Position numbers and translations under genes: made by a program. Below, one piece after another: positions 22,592 through 30,871 of a stretch of DNA of 64,000 nt. Numbering within the stretch: position 1 is the stretch's first letter; every line of letters begins with the position of its first letter. The notes beneath the pieces were generated by a model that had not been told where the DNA came from, made no database searches, and saw nothing but the letters and a program-made list of their open reading frames with translations. This DNA comes from SKHV01 sp963678565 (lineage in GTDB: Bacteria; Bacteroidota; Bacteroidia; Bacteroidales; Prolixibacteraceae): NCBI GenBank assembly GCA_963678565.1, contig OY782875.1, positions 3,782,001 to 3,846,000 of the forward strand, written 5' to 3'.

Positions 22592-23968
22592 CTACATATA
22601 TTTATATCCTACTTCGGATTGTGTTTGGTTAAACTCAATCATTGAATTCACAATTCTTTCGAATAACTCATTGGTTCCTTCGTAACCGATGTGCCTTAAA
22701 CGTTGTCCGCCTAAGCGATCGTGAATAGGGAAACCTACGCGAATCAGTGGTATACTTAACTCGCGTGAGATATAATACCCTTTACTATGTCCAATGATTA
22801 AATCGGGTTTTAACGCCCTACATTTTTCACCAATCTCTTCGAAATCGGCATTATCCATGGTTATTGGCAATTTCTTATTTGGTGTTATTGCCTCCAATTC
22901 TGATTTTAGCGATCCGCTTTTACCACCCGAAGCTGCTACAATCACCTCAACACCAATTTCATTTAGGAATTGATACATGGCAAGCACTAGATCTTCTTCA
23001 CCATAAATTACAGCACGCTTACCAAAAACATATTTATGACCATCGGCATAAGCATCGATTAATCTTCCGCGCTCGTGTTCATAATATTCTAGGCGATCGA
23101 AGCCGGTGATTTCTTTTAAAGCATCGAAAAACTGATCGTTTGCCTCCACGCCCATTGGCCAAGACAATGTTTTACGCTCTACCCCAAATTCTTTTTCGAG
23201 ATAGCGAGCTGCGGTATTTATAGTACCACCTTTACTTTTCATTTTTGAAACGCCGGCTTTATTAAATACGCGTCCTAACTCGATTGAATGAGAAGCCGTT
23301 CCGGTTTTCTTTATTTCGTCAACAGAAGTTCCACCATCGGGAATTCTTTTGTACTCACTCCATGAATTTCCATCTAATGTTTCAGAGTAGTCGGGCAACA
23401 TTACGTAGTTTAAGCCGTAACGACTCAAAACATCTCTTAAGTAACGTAAGTCGGATGCTGAGAACATTCCTGGGAAAAGATTTACAGTGTTTGATTTTTC
23501 GCCACCTTCAGCCAAAGCTTTTACCGTAGCAAAAATTGCTTCGTGAAAACCATCGGCATGTGAGCCTTGGTAACTTGGTGTTGATGCGGTAATAATTTCA
23601 GGTACTTTTTTCAATCCTGAAGCACTTTTGTATTCAGCCATGAACTGAGCTACATCGTCGCCAATTGTTTCACTCAAACAAGTTGTTGTTACCGCCACCA
23701 CTTCGGGTTCGTATTGTGCTACCACATTATTAATGGCCGCATGACAGTTTTCTTTTCCACCAAATATGGTTGATTCTTCGGTAAAGTTTGACGATGCAAT
23801 ATCTACCGGTTCTCTGAAGTGAGAAATCATATATCGACGGATGTAAGTTGCACATCCTTGCGATCCGTGAATGATTGGAACGCATCCTTTTATTCCTTTG
23901 TATGCCAAACATGCACCTAGCGGAGTACATAATTTGCAGGCATTTCGTGTTGCTATAAATTCTTTCAT
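22592..23968 (-). CDS. nifN: FeMo-cofactor scaffold subunit NifN
   Basis: Beta subunit of the NifEN scaffold on which NifB-co is matured. 458 codons from ATG 23968; the open frame reaches 24016 but would overlap nifE. It is related to NifK, with ACKLCTPLGAC, HGSQGCATYIRRYMISHF and TTTCLSETIGDD blocks providing the cluster cysteines. It follows nifE by 23 bp. NifN and not a second NifK is concluded from its position after nifE and its lower similarity to the nifK at 25644-27026. Confidence 0.93.
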   Translation of the reverse strand: MKEFIATRNACKLCTPLGACLAYKGIKGCVPIIHGSQGCATYIRRYMISHFREPVDIASSNFTEESTIFGGKENCHAAINNVVAQYEPEVVAVTTTCLSETIGDDVAQFMAEYKSASGLKKVPEIITASTPSYQGSHADGFHEAIFATVKALAEGGEKSNTVNLFPGMFSASDLRYLRDVLSRYGLNYVMLPDYSETLDGNSWSEYKRIPDGGTSVDEIKKTGTASHSIELGRVFNKAGVSKMKSKGGTINTAARYLEKEFGVERKTLSWPMGVEANDQFFDALKEITGFDRLEYYEHERGRLIDAYADGHKYVFGKRAVIYGEEDLVLAMYQFLNEIGVEVIVAASGGKSGSLKSELEAITPNKKLPITMDNADFEEIGEKCRALKPDLIIGHSKGYYISRELSIPLIRVGFPIHDRLGGQRLRHIGYEGTNELFERIVNSMIEFNQTQSEVGYKYM

Positions 23969-23991
23969 ATTGAACTCTCTTTTTGTAGTGA

Positions 23992-25329
23992 TTAATATTT
24001 GCGAATGTATTTCCAAACCGGGCTTAGTGCCGAAGCATAAACCTCTTTCGCAAAATTCAACATACCTTCGTATCCGGCGAGTGCCAGTTTACGTTCGTGA
24101 TTATGGTCGCAGAAACCGATTCCAATTTTATATGCAATTGGACGTTCTTTTACACCACCAATAAAAATATCGGCACCGGTTTTCTTTACCATGTGAGAGA
24201 GTTCTAAAGGATTCGAATCATCAACAATGAATGTTCCTTCGTCGCAAAGTTTCTGTAGCAATTGATAGTCGTCGGCATTTCCGGTTTGAGATCCAACCAC
24301 TACGGTTTTTACCCCAATTAAGCGCAATGCTTTTACCAGTGAAATTGCTTTGAAAGCACCACCTACATAAATTGCTGCTTTTTTACCTTCTAATGCGATA
24401 CGATACTTTTCTAAAGCAGGCATTAATTCCATGAGCTCGGTACGAACCAATTCGCGCGCTTTGTTCATCAACTCATCCGATTTGAAAAATCGCGCAACTG
24501 TATAAAGCGCTTCACTCATGTCTTCAATTCCGAAATACGAAACCTTTGTAAAAGGGATGTCGTATTTCTTTTTCATCGATTTTGCCAAATGCATCATTGA
24601 TCCACTACATTGAACCAAGTTTAGTTTTGCATTGTGCGCATGACTAATGTTTTCGATTCGGCCATCACCAGAAATACTAGAAATCACATCGATTCCCATT
24701 TTCTTGTAATAACCTTCGAGCAACCAAAGCTCACCAGCCAAGTTAAAATCACCTACAATATTGATTGGATATTTTCCAGTTTCGCGGGTAGTTCCTCTTC
24801 CAACTACTTTTTCTAAGGCATCGCAAGCAGAGCGATAACCATCTTTTTTCGATCCGCTAAAACCTTCGCTATGAACAGGAATTACTTGAATTCCTTTTTC
24901 TTTTTCAACTTTTCTACAAATCGCACTTACATCGTCGCCAATTACCCCAACAATACAGGTTGAATATACAAACGCTGCTGCTGGTTTATATTGATCGATT
25001 AACTTCATGAGTGCTTGCTCTAGCTTTGGCTCTCCGCCAAAAACTACATCGCGCTCTTGTAAATCGGTTGTAAAACTTAAACGGTGCAATTGAGGTCCAG
25101 AAGATAATGAACCTCTAATGTCCCAAGTGTAGGCTGCACAACCTACAGGACCATGAATTAAATGTAATGCATCGGCAATTGGATACAACACAACTCGCGA
25201 ACCACAAAAAACACATGCTCTCTGACTCACCGACCCTGCCGTACTGCCCTTTTCACAAGAGATTTCTTGCTCTGCACTACCTCCTTTTGTAATTACTTGC
25301 TTTTGTCTTTCTTCGAGTACCTTAAACAT
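23992..25329 (-). CDS. nifE: FeMo-cofactor scaffold subunit NifE
   Basis: Alpha subunit of the NifEN scaffold, 445 aa. NifD-like blocks are present: RACVFCGSRVVLYPIADAL, HGPVGCAAYTWDIRG, STCIVGVIGDD and VHSEGFSGSKKDGY. It has the Cys needed to hold the cluster (CSGSMM-type region near residue 238). It opens the nifE-nifN-nifB part of the operon after a 314-bp gap that contains a large hairpin. Confidence 0.95.
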   Translation of the reverse strand: MFKVLEERQKQVITKGGSAEQEISCEKGSTAGSVSQRACVFCGSRVVLYPIADALHLIHGPVGCAAYTWDIRGSLSSGPQLHRLSFTTDLQERDVVFGGEPKLEQALMKLIDQYKPAAAFVYSTCIVGVIGDDVSAICRKVEKEKGIQVIPVHSEGFSGSKKDGYRSACDALEKVVGRGTTRETGKYPINIVGDFNLAGELWLLEGYYKKMGIDVISSISGDGRIENISHAHNAKLNLVQCSGSMMHLAKSMKKKYDIPFTKVSYFGIEDMSEALYTVARFFKSDELMNKARELVRTELMELMPALEKYRIALEGKKAAIYVGGAFKAISLVKALRLIGVKTVVVGSQTGNADDYQLLQKLCDEGTFIVDDSNPLELSHMVKKTGADIFIGGVKERPIAYKIGIGFCDHNHERKLALAGYEGMLNFAKEVYASALSPVWKYIRKY

Positions 25330-25643
25330 AACTTTTGGGTATTAAGGGTTTTGTTCAACGTATTTTACTACATCGAAAACTGATATTAATAAGCAAGCGA
25401 ATGGTTTTTATTTTTAGCCTTATTCCAAAACCACGCTACTTTTAGCCTATCGATTACCTCTGGTAATCACCACTTTTGAATTCAACACCAACGTATTTGT
25501 ATTGAAATTTACACACTGAATGAACTTATTTATACAGGTGAACTCCTGTAACCTTATCTAACCGTTTGAAGTATGTTCCCGGAGTGTGCGGCCGGGAACA
25601 TGAACATCAAACGAATTATCAATTATCAAGATGATTAGACGAA
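25330..25643 (-). other. nifK-nifE intercistronic region with large hairpin
   Basis: 314 bp without a gene, by far the longest gap inside the operon. It holds a two-part stem: an outer 7-bp arm (25563-25569 with 25607-25613) and an inner perfect 10-bp arm ATGTTCCCGG / CCGGGAACAT (25573-25582 with 25592-25601) around a 9-nt loop. Two smaller stems, TACAGG/CCTGTA at 25533-25550 and ATTACC/GGTAAT near 25454-25468, lie downstream in the transcript. No T run follows the main stem, so it does not look like an intrinsic terminator. I see no TAnnTTTG or -24/-12 promoter for nifE in it. Confidence 0.65.
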
Positions 25644-27026
25644 TTACATTACCAATTCAAATTTAGCTTCGGTAGATGTAGCATCCATTTTATCCATGAT
25701 CACACCTAAAATACTTTCGAGTAATCTGATACCGCCCATATAACCCACAGAAGGGAAGTAACTATGACCAATTCTATCAAGGATGGGGAAACCGTATCTA
25801 ACAAATGGTATATTTTCATCACGAGCAATATATTTACCATAAGTGTTACCAATTAATAGGTCTACTCCTTCTTGCTTGATCCAAGTATGTAGTTGGAATA
25901 AGTCAGCACGTTCACCATTCATATATTTAGCTTCAGGAACTTTTTCTCCTAAGATGCTATCCATTACTTTCGGGAATAATTTCCCTGGAGTACCTGAAAC
26001 AATGTAAACTGGTTTCATTCCAATTTCAACTAAAAACTCTGTTAATGGAACCAAGTGATCTGGGTCTCCGAATAAAGCTACACGCTTACCATATAGGTAC
26101 TGGTGCATATCGGTAATGATATCGATTAAGCGACCGCGCTCTGCTTCTAATTCAGCTGGTACCGAAACTTTTCCGTAACGGCTAACAGCCTGCAAGAAAC
26201 GATCGGTTGCAGTAACACCAATTGGTATTTCGCGCATTGAAAACTTGGTTTTAGTTTTTACATCCAAAGCTGTGGCTGCATCACGAGTACAGAATTCACC
26301 TAAGCCAATTGTATGTAAGCTATCACCCATGCTTTCAATTTCCTTCACTGTCGTTCCTCCGTCTGGATACATTTTGTATTTACCAGTCATTGGAGTATCT
26401 AATACATCAGAAGTATCAGGAAGCAATACCGTATTTACGCCCATTAAATCAGTCATTCTTTTGATTTCGCGCATATCAGATGGTTCCATCCAACCGGCTA
26501 AAACATTCAACTGATCTAATTTATTTCCTGTAGTTACTGACAATTGTTTTACGAAACCTGTAAGCATATTTGCATATCCGGTAACTTGTGATCCAACGTA
26601 ACTAGGGGTTGAAGCGTAAACAACTTTTTTTCCTTCTGGAACTTTACCTTCGCTAACAGCTTTACCAACGATTTGACCTAAGTCATCACCAATTGTTTCA
26701 GACAAACAAGTTGAGTGTACTGCAACAATTTCTGGTTCGTAAATTTCAAAGATGTTATTGAATGCTTGTAATAAGTTCGCTTGTCCACCAAATACTGAAG
26801 AACCCTCGGTAAATGAACTGGTGGCAGCCATTACTGGCTCTTTGTAGTGACGAGTCAAAGCACTTCTGTGATAAGAACAGCAACCTTGAGAACCGTGACT
26901 ATGTGGAAGACATTTGTGAACACCTAAAGCAGCATACATTGCACCAACTGGCTGACAAGTTTTTGCCGGGTTTATGGTCAATGCCTCCCTTTTATATTCT
27001 TCTTTTGTTGTATGTCGTAATAACAT
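25644..27026 (-). CDS. nifK: Nitrogenase MoFe protein beta chain NifK
   Basis: 460 aa. P-cluster ligands are Cys24 (AKTCQPVG), Cys49 (HGSQGC) and Cys107 (STCLSETIGDD). The chain is shorter than Azotobacter NifK because it lacks the long N-terminal extension, as in clostridial and group III enzymes. It follows nifD by 86 bp on the same strand. Confidence 0.97.
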   Translation of the reverse strand: MLLRHTTKEEYKREALTINPAKTCQPVGAMYAALGVHKCLPHSHGSQGCCSYHRSALTRHYKEPVMAATSSFTEGSSVFGGQANLLQAFNNIFEIYEPEIVAVHSTCLSETIGDDLGQIVGKAVSEGKVPEGKKVVYASTPSYVGSQVTGYANMLTGFVKQLSVTTGNKLDQLNVLAGWMEPSDMREIKRMTDLMGVNTVLLPDTSDVLDTPMTGKYKMYPDGGTTVKEIESMGDSLHTIGLGEFCTRDAATALDVKTKTKFSMREIPIGVTATDRFLQAVSRYGKVSVPAELEAERGRLIDIITDMHQYLYGKRVALFGDPDHLVPLTEFLVEIGMKPVYIVSGTPGKLFPKVMDSILGEKVPEAKYMNGERADLFQLHTWIKQEGVDLLIGNTYGKYIARDENIPFVRYGFPILDRIGHSYFPSVGYMGGIRLLESILGVIMDKMDATSTEAKFELVM

Positions 27027-27112
27027 AATTTTTTCCTTTTTTGATTAACGATTTTCTGCAAACGATTAACGATGAATATTAAACCTCAACCGTTAATCAG
27101 AGAATTAAACAT

Positions 27113-28744
27113 TTACTCTGTTACCAAGCTTCCAACCATTGATGGTTCGTACTTCCAAGGAGCATCAATCTTTTTCCAGATATCAGTAGTTAACATTCTT
27201 TCCATTTCAAGATAGAAGTTAATTGCTCCTTCAAATCCTGCGTAAGGACCACCATAGTCGTAACTATGAAGTTGCTTTAATGGGATACCCATTTTTTGAA
27301 CCACATATTTCTCTTTGATACCTGCACAGAAAATGTCTGGTTTCATCGCCTCAATGATTTTTTCAGTTTCCCAATGCGAAATATCGTCGATCACTAATGA
27401 ATTCTTCTTCATGTCAGGCATCATACCTTCGTAATTTTCAAACTCGAATCCTTTCTCTTCTAATGCCTTCTTCTTCTCTTGAAATTCAGGTTTGAATTCA
27501 GTTTCAGATTTTTCAACAACTAGATCTTCGATATTACGGGTATCAGCATCGATTTTGATATTTGGAATTACGCGACGTCCTTCGTAGTCATCACGGTGTC
27601 CGAATTCGTAACCAGCACTTAAAGTTTCGATTCCTAATTCATTAAATAGTTCTTGGTAATGGTGAGCGCGAGATCCTCCAACAAACATCATTGCTGTTTT
27701 TCCTTCAACTTTTGGGCGAACACGATCGGCAACAGCTTTTACTTTAGCCATTTCTCTTTCGATGATCACTTCAGTTTTCTCCATCAATTCTTTATCTCCG
27801 AAGTATTCAGCAATTTTTCTTAATGATTTTGCAGAAGAGTTAGCACCAATAAAGTTTACTTTAAACCATGGCATACCCCACTTTTTCTCCATCATCTCGG
27901 CAATGTAGTTGATAGAACGGTGACACATTACCAAGTTTAAATCGGCGTTTTGAGCGTACTCATAACTTTCGATGGTAGAGTTACCCGAGAACGATGCTAA
28001 AAGATCGATTCCCATTTCTTCGTAATATTTTTCGATTACGAATGCATCTCCACCAATGTTATATTCACCCATCATGTTGATTTGGAATTTACCAACACGT
28101 TCTTTATCGGTTTTACGACCAACTACCTCTTGGAAGATTTTGTTGTTTGCAATGTGGTGACCTGCAGACTGTGATACTCCGCGGTAACCTTCACAACTAA
28201 ATCCGAATACGTTAACTCCAAGTTCCGCTTTCATTTCGCGACAAACTGCATGAATATCATCACCAATCAAACCGATTGGACAAGTTGAGAATACTGCAAT
28301 TGAAAATGGGTTAAACATTTCGTGCGCTTCTTTTATCGCTTTGCGCAATTTTTGCTCTCCACCGAAAACGATGTTTGAATCTTGCATGTCAGTTGAGAAA
28401 GCATAAGTAATGTAGTTTGGAGAACCTTCTGCTGAAGCATCGGTTTGGTTACGACGTGTTAACCAAGCGTAGAAACTACAACCAATTGGTCCGTGTACAA
28501 TATTTACAACATCACGCGTTGGCCCTAAAATTACACCTTTACATCCGGCGTAAGTACAACCACGTTGAGTAATGATACCTGGAATGGTACGAACATTGGC
28601 CTGTACCTCAGGAATTGCATCAGGGTCATTCGCGATGAATGCTTTTGCTCTTTTCTTTGCTACCTTTCGAGGATACTTCGCTAGAATTTCTTCTTTTAGC
28701 TTTTCCACGTCAGGTAGAATTGATTTATCTGCTTTATTTGTCAT
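27113..28744 (-). CDS. nifD: Nitrogenase MoFe protein alpha chain NifD
   Basis: 543 aa. P-cluster ligands Cys63, Cys89 and Cys155, FeMo-co ligands Cys274 and His493, and the catalytically important Gln192 and His196 (VSQSAGHHIAN) are all present, as are the adjacent arginines of LTRRN. Residues about 402-448 form a charged, Lys/Glu-rich insertion absent from Azotobacter NifD and typical of clostridial/Chlorobium-type enzymes. All residues needed for a Mo-nitrogenase are intact. A V- or Fe-only enzyme is unlikely because nifE, nifN and nifV are present and no delta-subunit gene (vnfG/anfG) is seen. Confidence 0.97.
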   Translation of the reverse strand: MTNKADKSILPDVEKLKEEILAKYPRKVAKKRAKAFIANDPDAIPEVQANVRTIPGIITQRGCTYAGCKGVILGPTRDVVNIVHGPIGCSFYAWLTRRNQTDASAEGSPNYITYAFSTDMQDSNIVFGGEQKLRKAIKEAHEMFNPFSIAVFSTCPIGLIGDDIHAVCREMKAELGVNVFGFSCEGYRGVSQSAGHHIANNKIFQEVVGRKTDKERVGKFQINMMGEYNIGGDAFVIEKYYEEMGIDLLASFSGNSTIESYEYAQNADLNLVMCHRSINYIAEMMEKKWGMPWFKVNFIGANSSAKSLRKIAEYFGDKELMEKTEVIIEREMAKVKAVADRVRPKVEGKTAMMFVGGSRAHHYQELFNELGIETLSAGYEFGHRDDYEGRRVIPNIKIDADTRNIEDLVVEKSETEFKPEFQEKKKALEEKGFEFENYEGMMPDMKKNSLVIDDISHWETEKIIEAMKPDIFCAGIKEKYVVQKMGIPLKQLHSYDYGGPYAGFEGAINFYLEMERMLTTDIWKKIDAPWKYEPSMVGSLVTE

Positions 28745-28783
28745 TGTAATTCTTATTAAATAAGTTATCTTAAAACTTAAGTA

Positions 28784-29161
28784 TTAATCGAGTGTTGAAT
28801 CTCCCGACTCACCTGTTCTTACACGAATAACGTCTTCCTCAGGCAGAACGAATATTTTACCATCTCCATGCTCACCACTTTGGTTTGCTTCAATAATTGT
28901 ATCGACAACCAATTTGGCTTTATCTTTAGGAACAGTAACCATGATCAGGGTTTGTGGTCTCAATCGAGGTTCTCCTCCGATTAATGCTAAAGCTTCAGGC
29001 TCGTTATTTTTGATACCTTCTAAAACTTCTGCATCCCAGTAACCTCTTCCACGGCCATGTACATGACCTGTTGCAGTCATTGAGGTAATTCCGGCTTGAG
29101 ATAAAGCTTTTTTAGTTGCGATCATTTTATTGATGCGGATAATTGCCATTATTGTTTTCAT
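28784..29161 (-). CDS. nifI2: Nitrogenase PII-type regulator NifI2
   Basis: A 125-aa GlnB-like protein. It has the PII C-terminal signature (GDGKIFVLPEEDVIRVRTGE) and an enlarged T-loop containing TGHVHGRGRGYWDAEVLEG. In methanogens NifI1/NifI2 hetero-oligomers bind NifDK and block it when 2-oxoglutarate falls. Its place between nifI1 and nifD is the diagnostic arrangement. Confidence 0.93.
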   Translation of the reverse strand: MKTIMAIIRINKMIATKKALSQAGITSMTATGHVHGRGRGYWDAEVLEGIKNNEPEALALIGGEPRLRPQTLIMVTVPKDKAKLVVDTIIEANQSGEHGDGKIFVLPEEDVIRVRTGESGDSTLD

Positions 29162-29230
29162 TTCTGATATTTTAAAAGATTAATAATTTGAAATGTAATT
29201 TTCATGTCCGGTGTTTACCGGATACTTTGA

Positions 29231-29557
29231 TTACAATTCGGCAATTCCTTTACTAATTGTGTAAGCTTCGTCTACAGGTGCAATAAATATTTTACCATCT
29301 CCGAATGCTCCATCAGGCTCAGTGCGTGCAGCTTCAATAATTGTTTTAACACAAAAATCTTTGTCTTCGTCTTTCACAACCATTAATAACATTTCTTTAG
29401 GAAGCTCATCGTATACAACGTCGCCAATTTTAATACCACGTTGTTTTCCACGTCCAGCAACTGGAACTTTGGTTACAGCCACATATCCTGATTCGAAAAG
29501 GGCTTTCATAACTTTATCTGCTTTCTCTGGACGTATAATTGCTCTTATAAGTAACAT
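29231..29557 (-). CDS. nifI1: Nitrogenase PII-type regulator NifI1
   Basis: A 108-aa GlnB-like protein with MLLIRAIIRPEKADKVMKAL, a VPVAGRGKQRGI T-loop and the terminal GAFGDGKIFIAPVDEAYTI. Partner of NifI2 in post-translational switch-off of NifDK. Unusually for this phylum a clear Shine-Dalgarno sequence (GAGGAG) lies 6-11 bases before the ATG, possibly to keep translation high after nifH. Confidence 0.93.
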   Translation of the reverse strand: MLLIRAIIRPEKADKVMKALFESGYVAVTKVPVAGRGKQRGIKIGDVVYDELPKEMLLMVVKDEDKDFCVKTIIEAARTEPDGAFGDGKIFIAPVDEAYTISKGIAEL

Positions 29558-29602
29558 AATTTGTCTCCTCTTTTTAGTTGATTTGTATTTGGTTTTTAAA
29601 AA

Positions 29603-30427
29603 TTAGTTGGCAATACCGAAGTCAATCAATAATTTCTCTAATTGCTCGATTGGAAGCGGATTAGGAATTACGAACATTTCGTTCTCATCGATTGCTTTTG
29701 CAAGTGCACGATACTCATCAGCTTGTGGATGTTCAGGAGCATGCTCTATAACTGTTTTACGGTTAATCTCAGCTTGTTGAACCATGTTGTCGCGAGGAAC
29801 AAAGTGAATCATTTGAGTACCTAATTGACGAGCTAACTCTTCGATCATATCACGCTCATTATCAACTTTACGAGAGTTACAAATAAGACCACCTAAACGT
29901 ACAGAACCGTTTTGTGCGTATTTTTGAATACCTTTACAGATATTATTTGCAGCATACATTGCCATCATTTCTCCTGATACTACAATGTAAATTTCTTCAG
30001 CTTTACCATCGCGGATTGGCATTGCGAATCCACCACATACAACATCACCTAATACATCGTAGAAAGTATACTCAGTTTCGAATTTCTCATCCCAAGCACC
30101 TAATTGCTCTAATAGGTTAATTGAAGTAATGATACCACGACCAGCACATCCAACACCTGGTTCTGGACCACCTGACTCAACACAACGAGTACCACCGTAT
30201 CCTGGCTTGATGATATCATCTAACTCTACATCCTCTCCTTCTTCACGAAGCGTGTCAAGAACAGTTTTTTGTGCTAATCCACCTAATAAAAGGCGAGTTG
30301 AATCTGCTTTTGGATCACATCCAACAACGATTACGTTTTTACCCATTTCAACTAAACCTGCAACAGTATTTTGTGTTGTAGTTGATTTACCAATTCCACC
30401 TTTACCGTAAATTGCAATTTTTCTCAT
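29603..30427 (-). CDS. nifH: Nitrogenase iron protein NifH
   Basis: 274-aa ATP-dependent dinitrogenase reductase. The Walker A is YGKGGIGKST (residues 7-16); the [4Fe-4S] ligands are Cys94 (GVGCAGRG) and Cys131 (DVVCGGFAMP). Arg97, the position ADP-ribosylated by DraT in some bacteria, is present, although no draT/draG is seen here. First gene of the operon, about 39 nt after the predicted sigma-54 start. Confidence 0.98.
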   Translation of the reverse strand: MRKIAIYGKGGIGKSTTTQNTVAGLVEMGKNVIVVGCDPKADSTRLLLGGLAQKTVLDTLREEGEDVELDDIIKPGYGGTRCVESGGPEPGVGCAGRGIITSINLLEQLGAWDEKFETEYTFYDVLGDVVCGGFAMPIRDGKAEEIYIVVSGEMMAMYAANNICKGIQKYAQNGSVRLGGLICNSRKVDNERDMIEELARQLGTQMIHFVPRDNMVQQAEINRKTVIEHAPEHPQADEYRALAKAIDENEMFVIPNPLPIEQLEKLLIDFGIAN

Positions 30428-30463
30428 CGTAATTAATTTTTTGATTTGCTAAACAATTTGAAT

Positions 30464-30493
30464 TTGGCAAGGGTATTACGAGGATTGTGCCAA
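30464..30493 (-). promoter_or_regulatory. Sigma-54 (-24/-12) promoter of the nif operon
   Basis: On the minus strand TTGGCAC (30487-30493) is a perfect -24 element; the -12 region at 30477-30481 reads TCGTA against TTGCW. Transcription would start near 30466, 39 nt before nifH. The TTGGCA is mirrored by TTGGCA on the plus strand at 30464-30469, giving an 18-bp-spaced inverted repeat. A NifA-type activator gene lies nearby. I found no TGT-N10-ACA NifA site in 30428-30871. Confidence 0.6.
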
Positions 30494-30743
30494 AAAACAT
30501 GCTCCACAACACAAGCAACATCCAAGCAACTATAATACTGCAACTTACGACGATTTAGATTAATTCTACAGAGTTTTGCACCCTCCCATTTTCCTACATA
30601 ATTGTCGGATCTGGCAAATTCAGCACATTCGAGGTAGATTTTCTACTATGCATTGTTTTTCAACGCATTAACATAACCTTAATCAAAACAGACTTACATA
30701 ATGGTAGGATATAGCAATTATTACATATTTCAATATTATTCTG

Positions 30744-30798
30744 ACTTTTTGTTTATCACAAACCAATCAAAAAGAGCCAATGTAAACTTTTTGTTTAT
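30744..30798 (+). repeat. 13-bp direct repeat upstream of the small-gene operon
   Basis: ACTTTTTGTTTAT occurs at 30744-30756 and 30786-30798, 42 bp apart start to start, close to four helical turns. The first copy extends into TTTGT-TTATC-ACAAA, a short palindrome. Possible activator sites for either divergent transcript. Confidence 0.45.
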
Positions 30799-30821
30799 TT
30801 TTTCGATTTTTTACTGTCTTT

Positions 30822-30835
30822 TTGATATTTATCAA
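30822..30835 (+). promoter_or_regulatory. FNR/CRP-type operator (TTGATATTTATCAA)
   Basis: A perfect TTGAT-N4-ATCAA palindrome, the FNR consensus, 36 bp before the Nif11-like ATG. It could make the operon respond to oxygen or redox state through a CRP/FNR-family regulator; no such regulator is encoded in the window. Confidence 0.5.
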
Positions 30836-30871
30836 TCTTTTTATTTAGAGCTTTGAAAAAAATTAAAGCAT

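Noticed and set aside
25563..25613. nifK-nifE hairpin as an intrinsic terminator
   Set aside because: No T run follows the stem on the transcribed strand, and the downstream nifE lacks a visible promoter of its own.
30428..30871. Canonical NifA upstream activating site (TGT-N10-ACA)
   Set aside because: Every TGT in the region was checked by eye; none is followed by ACA at the right distance, so no such site is reported.
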